Counted from the stretch's first letter, positions 12,029 to 23,782 are shown. The stretch is DNA of 64,000 nt from Lumbricus terrestris (GCA_949752735.1 OX457042.1:58479297-58543296); one strand, 5' to 3'. Translations and numbers: made by a program. The notes: a model not told the origin generated them from the letters alone.

Positions 12029-12129
12029 TTATGAACATTTATATAATACCTTTCAATAACCTCACGAAGGCGCTTACAACGTAAAGCACGTTCCTACATA
12101 ATATTCGAGATTAGCCAGTTATATACCGA

Positions 12130-12560
12130 GTCTTACGCTCTGCATCCCGTCTAAATTTCTAATTGGACAAATTCTTAGATTTGGTCGTATCTCCAGCTAT
12201 GTGCGAGAGACATTACACTAGAGCTCTTCATACCCGCAAGCGCAATGAGTAGGCTATCGATGCTTTCGGTCGGCAATGTCAGCTTGGTGTTGCCACAGAC
12301 TAACTGCGAAAATAATTCAGTAAGAGCCTGCAGGAGCTCCGTTGCTGCACGGATAACCAAGGCCACCGCCCCTAGATCCGTTGTTCGCGGAAGGGGTTCT
12401 CTTGGTTCCAATCGCGCGAATTGCAACTATGCCTTTCCATTGTGGATGCAGTGGTCTGGAATGGGCCCTGTCTGCTTCCTGGAGCTATGCTGAAACATTT
12501 TTTTAAAACTCAACTCAAAATTTTGCTTTTTGAAGTGCTAGAGTTGGGGGCGCCTCTGAA
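12130..12560 (+). pseudogene. Decayed LINE marking the left side of gene copy 1
   Basis: Remains of a CR1/L2 reverse-transcriptase C-terminus, ending in GGCGCCTCTGAATAG. Its reading frame is broken in several places. A matching decayed LINE lies just upstream of exon A in copy 2 (33650-34110) and partly in copy 3 (56340-56450), so it was in place before the gene was duplicated. Confidence 0.7.
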
Positions 12561-12665
12561 TAGTTCTCCTGGGAAAGATGTCATATAAATTCTTGAATAG
12601 ATAAATAATTGAGTGACATCTAATATCGTCTTCTAGTATTAACGTTGCATATTTTGTTATTTTAG

Positions 12666-12852
12666 TTGCATGATCTTCCACTGGAGATCTTAGATATAAT
12701 CTTGCAAAAGTCTTATCTGCATTGGATTTTGAATTCACCAAAAAGGCAAAGAGACGAAGAAGTCATCAGATCCCTTATATCAGTCGACGTTTGCTTCAAT
12801 CAAAGAATCACCAGAAAACGGTTCAAGAGGGCAATCTGGCGTTTCTTCAGAG
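12666..12852 (+). CDS. Copy 1 exon A: F-box-like motif
   Basis: This 187-nt exon encodes 62 residues beginning LHDLPLEILDIILQKS and ending in a Trp-Arg-Phe-Phe segment after RITRKRFKRAI. The LPxEIL start, a SLISVD middle and a closing Trp fit the F-box pattern, with an insert between the first helix and the rest; a SOCS-box-like reading is possible but weaker. The exon follows a TTTTAG acceptor. The donor is GC (AGAG/GCAAGG), where copies 2 and 3 have GT. No in-frame ATG lies at its start, so an upstream coding exon is needed. Confidence 0.65.
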
Positions 12853-13396
12853 GCAAGGTTCCTTCCAAGGATTGTAACAGTTGTAAAACTTAGTTCTATC
12901 GATCTCAAGACTTGCACACAAAGTTTGAAACAAATATAAGCTTAATCCTAAAACTTTCAGAGACTCATTAGCTTGACCCATATTACGGTAAGCTATAATT
13001 ATCGGCGCATTTTAAGTGCCTCACAAAAGCACAGCCATCAGGATACTTGCGTGTAGAACCACCTTTCTTGTCTATTTTTGTCGAAGGCGTCCAGGACTAG
13101 TTTAATTCAATACATGTAGGCTATCTCAAAGGACCGGAAATCATTGCTAGCGTGATCTTGCACGACCGTTCACTACCGGTAGCCAGTCTATTATATACCC
13201 GTATATTGTAGGCTGTAGGGCTGTAGGCCCTGCAGTGAAAACATTTTATCATCTTGAGGTACCACCGTTCCTCGATGCGCGTTCAGGTCTCAGCTCTTTA
13301 TAGGAAAGCAAGCAGTAGGCTATAGAGTATAGAATACCTGGGTGATATAAGCAGTTGGAAGTTAGTGCTTCAAATATTATTCCTCAACATAGTTTG

Positions 13397-13939
13397 ATTG
13401 CTACCTGGGAAGCTTGATGACAACAGACGCCAAATGTCATAAGGAAATCAGAAGAAGGATTGCAATGGGAAAGGAGACGTTTACGTAAAGAGGAGAACTA
13501 CTACGAGGAAAGCTAAACAGATCCTCAAGAAACGAATGATAAAAACACTGGTGTGGAGTGTGGCGCTGTATGGTTCCGAAACCTGGACCATGAGAAAAGA
13601 AGACATAAAGAAAATTGAAGCGTTTGAAATGTGGACATGGAGGAAAATGGAGAAGATCATCAGCTGGACGGAACACAAAACAAACGAGGAAGTTCTGGAA
13701 AGGATTGGAGAGGAAAGAAAAATGATAAAAACAATCAGAGAAAGAAGAGACAACCTGGTAAAAACGGTGATAGAAGGAAAAATGGAGGGGAAAAGAACAA
13801 GACGAAGACCAAGACAGATGATGTTGGACATGAGGATGACGAGGATTGGAAATCAAAGACTAAAAGAGACGGCCCAGCGGAGGAAAGAGTGGCGACATTG
13901 GACAGCCGAACCTGCCTAGTGGCAGAGAACCAGAAGAAG
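13397..13939 (+). mobile_element. 5'-truncated LINE with 11-bp target duplication
   Basis: The duplicated target AACATAGTTTG flanks it at 13386-13396 and 13940-13950. An open frame of 127 codons encodes LYGSETWTMRKEDIKKIEAF followed by a basic, Glu-rich tail. That is the C-terminal region of LINE reverse transcriptases of the kind that ends in RRPRQ-type motifs. It sits in intron A-B of copy 1. Copy 2 lacks it at the matching place (around 39060). Confidence 0.8.
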
Positions 13940-14341
13940 AACATAGTTTGCTAATGCAGTTTGACTATTCAACTGGTTGCTGGTATTTCAGATCATTACG
14001 GTTGCCTACCAAACGGAATGATACATGCCAGTAGCCAAGTTTTGCTTCACAACAACCAGTGTTTAAAGTGCCATTTGTATGGGGAAAATTGGGGCAGAGA
14101 AGGATATTCGGAAATAATTCTTACAATGAAGTTACGGATGGGTTGCCTACATGGCCTACGCTGTAGAAGCTTCCTTTGAGTTACAGTGTATAAGAAATTG
14201 ACAGGGGGATATACGGTACTTGCAATTAGTGGGCCAGACTGTTTGGTGTGAATGCCTTCTTTTTCAATTTGAATAAATTTAATCTCTTTGTTTCTATTTT
14301 AATTTCCATTACGTTTTCTATTCTGTCACCAGAGGTCTCTA

Positions 14342-17300
14342 CGGTGAACTAACACAAAGTCGGAGAAAATTTTTGCCGGCCTGCCACGCAGAAGAGACCA
14401 GATGGCTGTATCATAGATTGTATTTGCAGAGAGTCCATCTAATGATTAGCACTTCACAACCTTGCCTAAATTGTAAGATGTCGCCTCTTTTCGATGCATG
14501 TCGATTATTTCTAGAGTTTTAAAATCTGACATAGTGAAACCCCTTTTTCACTGCTAAGGGTTTATGACACTGTTAATTGCTGAGAGGAAGAGTTTCAATT
14601 TTTTATGCTTTGCATAACTTGTTTGAGTGATATTGAATTAGTGTCATGGTTTAAACTGCAGTTGTTTGCTGTCCGACTTTACCATAATTATATGCGTGTG
14701 CCAAAGTCGGACAAAATTATTCCACCCTGCTGAAATGTGTCCGACTTTGCCATAACTTTGTCCGACTTTGAAACACGCATATTTAACATGCGTGCGTCAA
14801 AGTCGGACAAACTTATTACACCTGCTGAAATGCGTCCGACTTTGACAAACAGGGTCCATGCCAATGCTTCATATTTGTTATTTTTCACGACAACTTGCCT
14901 GATAGCAAAACCATGGCAAATTTTTACAAAATATATAGAAATATTAAAGGCCGAAGGAAAGTGCTTTATGTGTATCATTAACCCTATGTCTAAATGTTTA
15001 CAATTTGTACGATCCTAAGAGGTCAGAATGAGAAGTGTAGAAAAATAAGTGGGTCTCAGACTTGATTTATGCGGAGTTGGAGTGTGCAATGAGGACTTTA
15101 CTATGGGTCCTAAGAAAGACTAGTGGGGATTGAACCCTTATTAGCCTACTCCCACAGCAATTCTCACCATACCAATGGTGCAAATGTGAATGTCGATGCT
15201 ACATATGTTTTTCCTCGAAACCATTAAAAATCGTGTGAGTTTGGAAAACGTTCCACGTTGCTAAATAAAATAAAAGACGTTAGAACACTAGCTCTCGTAC
15301 GTAGAAGTCACACAATTTTGACAAATTTTCGCACAAGCAAATTGAAATCACTATTTGTTGCTACTGCTACAAGATCAGACTTGGCGATTCTTTTTAAACT
15401 TGCGTTTTACGGTGCTCAGACTAGTTTTCGTCGAGATAACGATACCAAAGATGACTGCGTCTCTGTTCAGACTAAGCCCCAAAGCTCTTACCTACGTTAC
15501 GTTCAGCAGTGATGCCTATAGGTTTATACGAACTAGCCTACATAGCCTATTAGGTTAATTATAATTATTGGATTGCTAATAACAGTCCTCGTAGCGGTCC
15601 TGTAGTTCCTGTAATGTCCTGTATTTTTTTGCTTGTCCTGTAAAATCCTGTATTTTTGCAAAAGTGTCCTGTATTTCCTGTATTTTTTGCAAAAAGTCAG
15701 ATTTCACGCACTTTTTTGTTGCGAATTATTATTGCCGTGATTATTTATAATTTTTATTATGTATTTTTCTGTTATAATTCAAAGTGGTATATGTTATAAA
15801 CACGCTGATTCAATACTATATTATTTTGTTCAACATTGTATCAGTTTTTTCTTTAGATGACTGGTTTTTAACTAAATACAAAGAAATTGCATGACAGTCC
15901 ATGAATTTTTTCATTCAGCACTTCATTGCAGATGTTGGTCATATTTTTGGCGATGTCCTTCAGTTGTTTCGAGTTCCACTGGTTCATGCCTTGTATAGTG
16001 CATTGGCTCATCTGTTTTGTTTGAAAACCTCTCTTGAGAGATGAAGATGTAGGTTGTTGAATGCAAAACATGTCACAAGGTGAAAATGATGAATGGATTC
16101 GTTATCGTAATCACCAAACTTCTTTAACGCCACTCGAAAGCCGAGCACAGGGCACCAACTTATTCATGAGCTCTGCTTCAAGTCAGAATTCTAAAGGGCA
16201 GTCCAAAGAGGTCTGAGTCTGGTTCCATAGTTCTTGAAGAGGTGAGACTTTAGTTTAAAATGGAAAGCCCAGGAGGTGATGGATGGAGGAGCCTGGTACA
16301 GAAATATGTTTATCAGCAAATAAGAGGATGGTTACACAAGACGAACCACTTTTAAACCAGAAACATGATGCAGTTAGATTATTCGAAGATGCTTTGCATG
16401 CCACGGAGGGAGTTCCACAAGTGTCATTATTGTTCCTGCCTTGCTATGTAGCAGCAAATCAAACAAGTAGGCCTACAAACAGCATTTAGAAGAGGTGAAC
16501 AAAGCACAAGAAAAATCAGAGAAAATAGAGCTGCATAAGCATAGAGAAGCAGAAGTCAGAGGAAAACTGAAGAAGTAGGAAAAATTTGAGCAGTAGCAGT
16601 GTTGAAAGGTTGAAAAAGACTCTTGAAATCTACATCACATAAACTTGGCCGCACAACATATTAAGGGAAGCGGGAAAGAAATTTTCAGATGCATTTAAGT
16701 CTGGAGACATGAATATGCTTTCAGTTTAGCAATGGTTTGTTGGATGTGGCTTGCAGTCTCATGGACATTGCTACTGAAAAACTCTGCATTTTTGTGGGAA
16801 AGCAATAAATCTGGGTGGGAAAAGGAATGTCACAAGTTTTAAGTTGAAGAGTTGCACGTCAAAGCTCCTGAAATAGCTAATTGTAGCTAGAATTGCAGCT
16901 TTAGCCTTTGACCGGCTAACTTTGGTGAACTGAACATTGCTCACTTTCAATTGAATTATTAGGTGAAGGAGTTATCATTTGCTAGAATATTTCCAAGTTT
17001 TTGTTCTTACATGACTCACTAGATTTAAGTGGACAGTTTGACCAAAGTCAGAGCATGACTTTCATGAGCTTAGACAGTGGGGACAAACTGCACATAGTTC
17101 AGTTAAAATTGTGTTTTTGGTTTTCCAGTTTCATTGTTTGGAGTACTGACAGTAAATCTTCTTTTTTTAAGTTATTGACCCTAATTTTAAGAATCTTGTA
17201 GATGTCTTGCGATAGGCACTGTTGCAAACTGCTGGACATAGTCTATGTTTGATATTTGTGAAAAATGCATTTAATATTGTTCTTATTATTGCATAGAAAT

Positions 17301-18225
17301 TAACAATGATAAATAGTTGCAACAACAGTTGTGACAACTTGATAAATTTTATGACATTCTACTGATTCTAGTAATAGTTTCCAAATGTTGTCTATGCAGT
17401 CTGCAGAGCAATAATATTTAGCACATGTATAACCTGATTTAATGCAAGACAATTATTGCATGTTAATTGGTTTATTACCGATTCATCCCTGTTATCTTAG
17501 CTCAAGAAAAAAAATCAACAATGCAGAACTAAAGTTTGGCAGTATTTTTACGATGAGCAAACGAAGTTTGGCAGTATTTTTACGATGAGCAAACGCTACT
17601 CACTGACTGCTACAGTATAGTAGAAGGAAAACAAATCTGTACTGGATATTTTTTTTATTATGAATGTCCTGTAAAATGTCCTGTATTTTTATGACAACCT
17701 GCTACGACCACTGTAATAATCACTGAAAGGTCGGGTGAGGACAAAACACAAAAGACGGCTGACGCTAGTTTCAAACTTCAAGGGCATTTTCAAAAGCTGC
17801 TTGAAATGTTGAATTGCAGCAAAATTTCTCACGAAAATTTCTTTCTTCTCAACTTCTCGCGGAACCCTTGTGCTTAGCTCGCGGAACCCTTGGGTTCCGC
17901 GGAACCCAGTTTGGGAAACGCTGGTTTAGGCTATTGATTGTCCGACTCTAACAACATAAGATCATACAAGCATGTTATGTTGTCCGAGTTTTCCAAACAA
18001 AGTGTCCAACTTTACCTGAAAAATCGAAAAGTAAAATTTAGTCAGCTCGCTGTACTTGGCACACTCCTGGTCGAGTTTTTATAGAATTGACCAGGTCTAA
18101 CTGACTGCATTAGTTGAATGAGATCATACGCTATACAATAAACTTTAAATTTTCTATATATCAAGTTCCATTACGGCGTGGCGTCGGTCAGAAGAAAAAG
18201 TGTCCGATTTTATGTTAGTTCACCC
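14342..18225. mobile_element. 3.9-kb DNA element flanked by TA, in intron A-B of copy 1
   Basis: The ends are CGGTGAACTAACACAAAGTC and its mirror GTTAGTTCACCC, each next to TA (14340-14341 and 18226-18227). Subterminal TCCGACTTT motifs occur in both orientations. The matching stretch in copies 2 and 3 runs through without it, which confirms an insertion. TA duplication suggests a Tc1/mariner-like mechanism, but no transposase is visible. The nested element 15583-17713 makes up over half of it. Confidence 0.75.
15583..17713. mobile_element. hAT-like element nested in 14342-18225
   Basis: The left end is CAGTCCTCGTAGCGGTCC and the right end reads inward CAGTGGTCGTAGCAGG. GTCCTGTATTTT subterminal repeats lie near both ends. 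TAATAA flanks both sides, shorter than the usual 8-bp hAT duplication. The interior has weak, broken coding traces only (Lys/Glu-rich at 16490-16600). A 28-bp tandem duplication lies at about 17531-17595. Confidence 0.65.
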
Positions 18226-18332
18226 TATTCACTTCGGATGAAAACAATTGGCTAATGATGACATTTTCTGATCTAGGCTAACAAAGCTGCGGTGCCATTA
18301 AAAGGTAGTGATCGATGGTTTGTGTCTTTTAG

Positions 18333-19637
18333 ATTTCTATGGAAAAACCAAGAAAAGATCTGCAATTATTAACCCTGCGAGTACCAGTGGGGTCAAAAAT
18401 GACCCCAAGCCCACTTTGACTGTACACTGCGCAAAATCTGTTCGTGCAAATTTATTTAATATTTTTGACTTTCAAGATGTACCTAGTCTCTATCGAATTA
18501 TCAATTAATATTTCCTTTTTTATCACCAGAGGGCGCTGGCAATCTTTTATAGCATTGAGTACCAGTGGCGTCATTTTTGACCCCAATAGCTTTTTTGAAT
18601 ACTTTCAATGGTATCCTTTGAAATAATTCATAATTTTAATTTATAAATCCTTTCTATATATTATTATCTGAAGAAAATCTGTGTTAGATAATAATTTAAA
18701 TACATATTTATCCAGACAAATCACCACAATTACGAAACCAAACAGAAAGGAACTTCCGACTCATTTTGTTACCACAAAAGGTCGCGAAGCCCTCACTTCC
18801 ATTTTTGGCTTCCATGACGATGCAGCACTGGTGTCGTACTGTCCAAAGAAAGGAAAAGTTGTAGTCCTGCTCAGCAGCATGCTCAGTCAGGTAGAGATAA
18901 ACAACAATATTCCATCAAAGAAGCCAATCATTATTATGGACTACAATTCATCGAAGGGTGGAGTAGACACCGCTGATCAGATGCTGAGAATGTACACGAT
19001 GTCGTCTCATATCCTGCACGATGTTCCATTTGTCCAAGGGAAAAGGATAAAAAGGCCAGCATAATCTGTGAAGCCTGTACATGCAATGTGTGCAAGGAAC
19101 ATGCTCAGTATACATGCATGAACTGTAAACTGTAACTGCAATGACCGGATATTTTCTATGTTAGTTTTGGACATTGAACACTCTGAACATTAAAACATAC
19201 CTATAACTATGAAAAATCTAATTCATTTCAACTGCCTAAACATGTTCCAATTGCTTTACTACTATTTGTTTTTTCGCAATTAATGAAAATGCAAAAAACA
19301 AGAAATTTATTGAAAAAATTGTGTTGGGGTCATTTTTGACCCCACTGGTACTCAGTGTATCAAAAAAATTCTGGTAGTCTGAGGGTTAAAAGCAACAGAA
19401 ATTATCTCTTAGAAAATATTCAACCAAATGACGAATTAATCGCTTCGCTGTTGTCTCTCAACTGCATAACGCAAGAACAAAGTCTTTTAATTCTACGACA
19501 ACGTTCCACTCGAGGAAAGAACGACAAACTTTTGTACTTCGCGAAATCTTTCGACGAAACAAAGTTTTCAAATTTCGTTAAATGTCTTCGACAAAACAAC
19601 CAGAAGACAGTGACGAAGATCGTCGAAAACGGAGGAG
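18333..19637 (+). pseudogene. Copy 1 exon B: CARD exon split by a piggyBac element
   Basis: The acceptor is CTTTTAG before 18333 and the donor GAG/GTGAAAAG follows 19637. Taking out 18373-19385 and one TTAA leaves 288 nt, exactly the length of the exon in copies 2 and 3, and the join aligns base for base with them. The encoded domain (RNYLLENIQPNDELIASLL, then CITQEQ, then FSNFVKCLRQNNQKTV) has the six-helix CARD pattern. As the sequence stands, the exon reads into the element and stops. Confidence 0.85.
18373..19385 (+). mobile_element. piggyBac-type element, non-autonomous, in a coding exon
   Basis: It is flanked by TTAA on both sides (18369-18372 and 19386-19389) and has CCCT...AGGG ends, the hallmark of piggyBac insertion. 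A subterminal GAGTACCAGTGGGGTC motif occurs in inverse orientation near both ends. An open frame at 18681-19064 (127 codons) matches the catalytic C-terminal part of piggyBac transposase, with IIIMDYNSSKGGVDTADQML. The remaining two thirds of the transposase are missing, so the element cannot move on its own. Confidence 0.92.
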
Positions 19638-19858
19638 GTGAAAAGTGTAAACTTTACACAGTTTGCTTTATAATAATAATAGATTTAATCATAATTAAAA
19701 ATGTAACGTAAAACTTGGACGTATTAGATAATAATAACGGTCTGTTCTTGCAAGATGGGGCCGCAACAGGGCGACTAGGTCGGCCCTTAAAAATGAAAGT
19801 TCAAACTAATTTGACTTTATCTAATGAACTATAATATTAACATGATATGTTATAAAAT

Positions 19859-19955
19859 AATAATAATAATAATATGCAATTTTTTACGTATCCGGATAAC
19901 TTCTGAAATCCCGAGGGATCTGAGATACCTCGGGTAGAAAAACCCCAAAATCAAA

Positions 19956-19992
<37 letters not shown>

Positions 19993-20004
19993 TTAAAAAA
20001 AATA

Positions 20005-20039
<35 letters not shown>

Positions 20040-20420
20040 TTGTCGATCTTACAAACACACATTTCTTTGTCCCTCTAGCCCTTGAGACCTTAGGTCCAAT
20101 TTGTTCTGATGGCCTAAACTTCTTGTCAGATTTAGGCCGCATCCTAACCTTGTCTTCCGGCGAGCTGAGAGAGACCTGTTTTTTGCTGCAACGTCTCTCT
20201 GTAACCGTTCAGCGTTACAACTCGGTGGCCTTTCGAGGCACTTTAGCTGACCGGGTTCTAGAGGCGATGTAACAATAGCCACTGACTGCTTCCATAGTTT
20301 TTTGTGTAATTCCTGTTATACTAATGTTGTTTTTTTGAAGATATTAAAAGGAATAATAATAATAATAATAATAATAATAGCGATAATAATAGTGATCGTA
20401 ATAGTAATAATAATAATACC
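19859..20420. repeat. AAT microsatellites around a decayed coding remnant, intron B-C
   Basis: AAT runs lie at 19859-19875, 19961-20038 and 20353-20418. Between them, 20050-20290 looks like degenerate retroelement coding sequence but I could not assign the family. Intron B-C of copy 3 carries a long ATT array in the matching place (57845-58000). Confidence 0.65.
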
Positions 20421-20674
20421 ATTTAAAGTGATAGAATTGGACAAAGCTCAGCTGTTCTATAGTAAAATAATATGTCACCAACTGTGCTCTGAAGTAGCCT
20501 ATATCCTATATTTCTTTACGAAAATGTTCATAGGCCTTGCTCAAATTAGACGCAATTTCGTTTAGGTTACGCGTCTTCATCCGAACAATATTTATTAGTT
20601 TAGCCTAAGTTATCGAAATCTATGTTTGGAAAATTTGCTGGAAATTATTTTCATAACATTGCTTTTGCTTTTAG

Positions 20675-21022
20675 GTACAACCAAAATTGAATTACAAGGT
20701 CGGGGTGCAAATCGTACAGCGTCAATGGAATCAAAGCTGCTTCATCAGAAAATCGAAGATATGCGAAGCAAAACAAAACCACGGTCACATCAAACTGACA
20801 AAATCATCAGTCAACTGAAAGATGAAGGCCTAGAAATCCTCAACTCTCAATTGGACAGACAGACTGTCGTCGTTTGGATTTGGTGTCGTTCACAACAAGG
20901 CCTTGAACATATTCAGAAGATGTACGAATCGAATCAACTGATAGATGTATTCTTTGATAATCCTAATACTTCGCTTTCAACGGTGATCAGCATCGATGGG
21001 AATCAATTCAATAAAACCATTG
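20675..21022 (+). CDS. Copy 1 exon C: TRADD-N-like domain
   Basis: The 348-nt exon opens after GCTTTTAG and encodes TTKIELQGRG, a Lys/Arg-rich helix, then DEGLEILNSQLDRQTVVVWI with WCRSQQGLEHIQKMYESNQL after it. A hydrophobic strand followed by a cysteine, a helix, and a 'YES-x-L' segment is the layout of TRADD-N domains in animal STAND and adaptor proteins. This is a pattern call, not a search result. Phase 1 at both ends. The donor is GC (ATTG/GCAAGT), a strong GC-AG consensus. Confidence 0.6.
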
Positions 21023-21155
21023 GCAAGTTCTACTGAACGTCCTCGTCATTAATAACATCTAGAATCTAGAACATGCAATCAGCACCACATATTATTCACT
21101 ATGAAATGATTAAGTCAGCTGCTCTCGTTCAGCATGCATGCTTAAGTCGTGATAC

Positions 21156-21236
21156 ACGGTGGCTGATTGGTTAGAGTGGTCGGACTATAACGCGGAGAGT
21201 ACGGGTTCGATCCCCGTCCGAGGCGGTTGTTCGTTG
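21156..21236 (+). repeat. tRNA-derived SINE head (shared with copy 2)
   Basis: A box-A-like GGTTAGAGTGGTCGG and a box-B-like GGGTTCGATCCCCG are spaced as in a tRNA promoter, but the ends do not form an acceptor stem. It is a SINE rather than a tRNA gene. The related sequence at 40788-40866 lies at the same place in copy 2; copy 3 lacks it. Confidence 0.7.
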
Positions 21237-21379
21237 TTGTGTAGGGACACACATGCAGAGCAAGTCCTTCATTCACAATTGTTGCTCTGCAGTGTAATAA
21301 TGGGTCGAAGCAGAAGGGACAGGGTTAAGAACGAGGTGACAGGCGGCTAGAGGAGGGCTAAGCCCCTAAACAAAGACAT

Positions 21380-21690
21380 GCGGGGCTAAGAAGAGAGCTG
21401 GGAAGAAGGAAACATTTATCGATAATGTGAGGAAGAAAAGACTGTCATGGTTGGGACACGTGTTGCAGAATGGATAACAACAGACTCCCAGCCGAGGCAC
21501 TACACGGATATGTGGATGGAACTAGAAACCAAGGAAGACAGCAGAAAACATGAATGGACAACATACAAGAAGGAGACCTCAAGAAAATGAATATGGATGA
21601 TATTTGAGAGAGTCAACGGAGAAAACCTGGAATAGGAAAACCTGGAGACGTCAAATTAAGGACTCATTTTCGGTCAGGACATGATGGAGG
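21380..21690 (+). pseudogene. Decayed LINE 3' fragment
   Basis: Reading across frameshifts gives RKKRLSWLGHVL and later a Gln/Arg-rich stretch, as in the C-terminus of several LINE reverse transcriptases. It lies in intron C-D of copy 1. Confidence 0.6.
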
Positions 21691-22120
21691 AGAGAGAGAT
21701 AATTGTAGATACGCCGTCAAGGTGAGTGCGCACTTCTGAGCTTTGAAAGGGGTTCGATATTAAAAAAAGTCATTTGTAGGCTATTGCACTGTATAAGTCG
21801 AGAACAATTGTTGGTTACATTATCGTAAAGCGAAGCTTACTTGATTTTAATTTGGGTATTTTTCCTGGAGTGAAATCAAGGCATTGGATTTAGCCAAAAA
21901 GTGGGTTTAGAAAGTAAATATACAGGTGGTAGGCTTAGCCGTGGAAAAGGCGAATAGGCAATTATATTATGTTTAAATCTCAGTTCGGCTACCTTTCAAT
22001 ATAGGCCTAGGCTATATCATGCGATTTTACCACATCCGGGAGTCTCAACTCCGTCTGGTCTTCAGCTTTATCAACCAAACACAATTCCTATTAATGCAAG
22101 GATGTTTATTGAAGCCATGA

Positions 22121-22441
22121 ACGTGGTTGTGTGGCGGAAAGTACTGTTCGGCGCCGTGTGACGACTCTACCCCAAGCCATTGCGTAGCGACCTTGGACAA
22201 GTTGCTCACCCACAATATAATTGTCAGAGAGGAAGACAACGGAAAACCATCATCTCATCACTAAAGGATATAAAGCCAATGAGCAAGCCATTGAACAGAG
22301 AACTCATCATCTTCTTCTTCTTCGTCGTCGTCGTCGTCGTCATCATCATCATCATAATCGTCGTCGTCGTCGTCGTCAGCATCGTCATCATCATCGTCGT
22401 CATCATCGACATCATCGTCGTCGTCGTCGTCGTCGTCGTCG

Positions 22442-22510
<69 letters not shown>

Positions 22511-22555
22511 ACAACAACAACAACACCAACATCATCGTCAACATCATCATCATCA
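22121..22555 (+). repeat. SINE with (CGT/CAT)n tail, directly before exon D of copy 1
   Basis: The body (22121-22305) carries AAAGGATATAAAGCCAATGA, also present before exon D of copy 2. It ends in a 240-bp tail of CTT, CGT and CAT triplets. The long Ile/Val, His and Met/Thr frames over the tail are artefacts. SINE copies at 44640-44880 and 59845-61715 sit at the same position in the other gene copies. Confidence 0.75.
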
Positions 22556-22658
22556 CTTAGTTATAAGACAGATAAACTGTAAAGAAAAAAGCTAATAACA
22601 GCAGCCACTAATTTGCGTATTGGTTATTATTTTGTTCTCTATTTGTTCTTTATTCTAG

Positions 22659-23572
22659 TCATGTGTGCGTTTTCCATCAGTCTTACTCAAAGAATCGAAA
22701 TAAAAGAAAAATATTCTTCGTATATGCTTAGTGTGACTAAGCTGCGAAACGAAATCTACATACTCTTTGCATCGTCTTCTATTCCTCCTGGTCCTCATGT
22801 GATTCGTGTCTTCGAAGATAAAAATCCATTTAATTGGCAAAAGAAAATCGAATTAACAGGGCTTGTATATCCCGGTGATATTGAATCCGGTGAAAGGGAA
22901 AATTGTCTCTACGTCACTGACATTCCTTTGAAAGGCGTCTGGAAGATAACAAGAGAAGAAGATGACGGATACAAACTCATTAAATGGCTGACAATTGATC
23001 GTGCACCAGACAGTCTGTCAGTGTCGGCTGATGGTCGATTCTTTGTTTTCAATACCTCATCGTCCTCTCTGATGATCTACGGATCAGACGCAGAACTTAT
23101 TCGATTCATAAAGTTACCCAAAGACATCAAGAATCCTGCTCACGCGGTGGAAACAACCATCGGGAATTTCATCATACTTCATAATATGTGGATACAAGCG
23201 GAGGGAGAGAGGGATTCGAATGAGTCGAGTAGGAAAGAGAAATGGGGCATCAGCGAATTGAGCAGAGATGGACAGATGGTCATTCGTTGCTTTATTCCTT
23301 CAAATGAAACACAACAACTGAAGGATCCTGAATATCTCGCAATCGATTCAGAGGGTCGCGTGTTTGTGGCTGACTATGATAATGGTCGAGTGATTCTCTT
23401 GGATTCCGTTTTTAGATGGAGTGGAATTCTTACTCCAACCGAGGCAAAAGAAGAAACGTATATCCACTGGCAAAATAGATTGTATTACGATGAAGAAAAT
23501 AAACAACTGATCGTCGGAGGAAGTCGAGTCGAAGAACATCAACTTATTGTTTATTCCATAAGTTGGAAATAA
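22659..23572 (+). CDS. Copy 1 exon D: NHL-like beta-propeller
   Basis: This last exon follows TTTATTCTAG and encodes 303 residues plus a shared first codon. It starts FSISLTQRIEIK, then TKLRNEIYILF. Blade-like repeats follow, with NCLYVTD, LSVSADGRFFVF and LMIYGSDAEL. The clearest NHL repeat is YLAIDSEGRVFVADYDNGRV near the C-terminus, and the chain ends VYSISWK. The family folds as a six-bladed propeller used for protein or RNA binding. AATAAA overlaps the stop codon (AAATAA/ACTC) and could be the polyadenylation signal. No signal peptide is coded in this exon. Confidence 0.85.
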
Positions 23573-23782
23573 ACTCACATTTTGACAAAAATTTTCCTCG
23601 ATAATGAGCTACTAATTCCATTGATTATCTTGAGTATTTAGTAGATAATTATAAGCATTGCCGTTTTTGATATTCTGCGAAAGTCGGTGCAAACGCTACC
23701 ACAAGGCGCGTGCCGGTTGTGCAGCCGTTTATTGGCTAATAGCCTACTAGGCCAAGTGCATTGTGCAGTGTGCATTAATTAA

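Larger units (their letters stand above)
12666..23572 (+). pseudogene. Copy 1: F-box-like / CARD / TRADD-N-like / NHL propeller gene, disrupted
   Basis: Four exons assemble in frame with phase-1 introns: A 12666-12852, B 18333-19637 (interrupted), C 20675-21022, D 22659-23572. Without the inserted element the joined exons would encode about 578 residues plus an unseen N-terminus. The insertion in exon B brings in-frame stops, so a full-length product is not expected. Because exon B has phase 1 at both ends, skipping it would keep the frame and join the F-box-like motif to exon C; whether this happens is unknown. Introns A-B and C-D hold several transposons. The closest relatives are copies 2 and 3 in this window. 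Confidence 0.75.

Noticed and set aside
12666..12852. Exon A as a SOCS box
   Set aside because: LPxEIL followed by SL-SVD and a closing Trp fits an F-box better; the SOCS Leu-Cys-x-x-x-Ile pattern is missing. Kept as a weaker alternative.
13437..13856. Minus-strand 139-codon frame
   Set aside because: Shadow of the LINE frame on the + strand (13536-13919), which has the recognisable protein.
21156..21236. tRNA gene
   Set aside because: Box A and B are present but no acceptor or anticodon stem can be drawn and a related sequence lies in copy 2; it is a SINE head. The same applies to 40788-40866 and 62830-63000.
22180..22595. Long frames of Ile/Val, His and Met/Thr over the CAT/CGT tract
   Set aside because: They are translations of a SINE's trinucleotide tail in three phases; no conserved start or domain.
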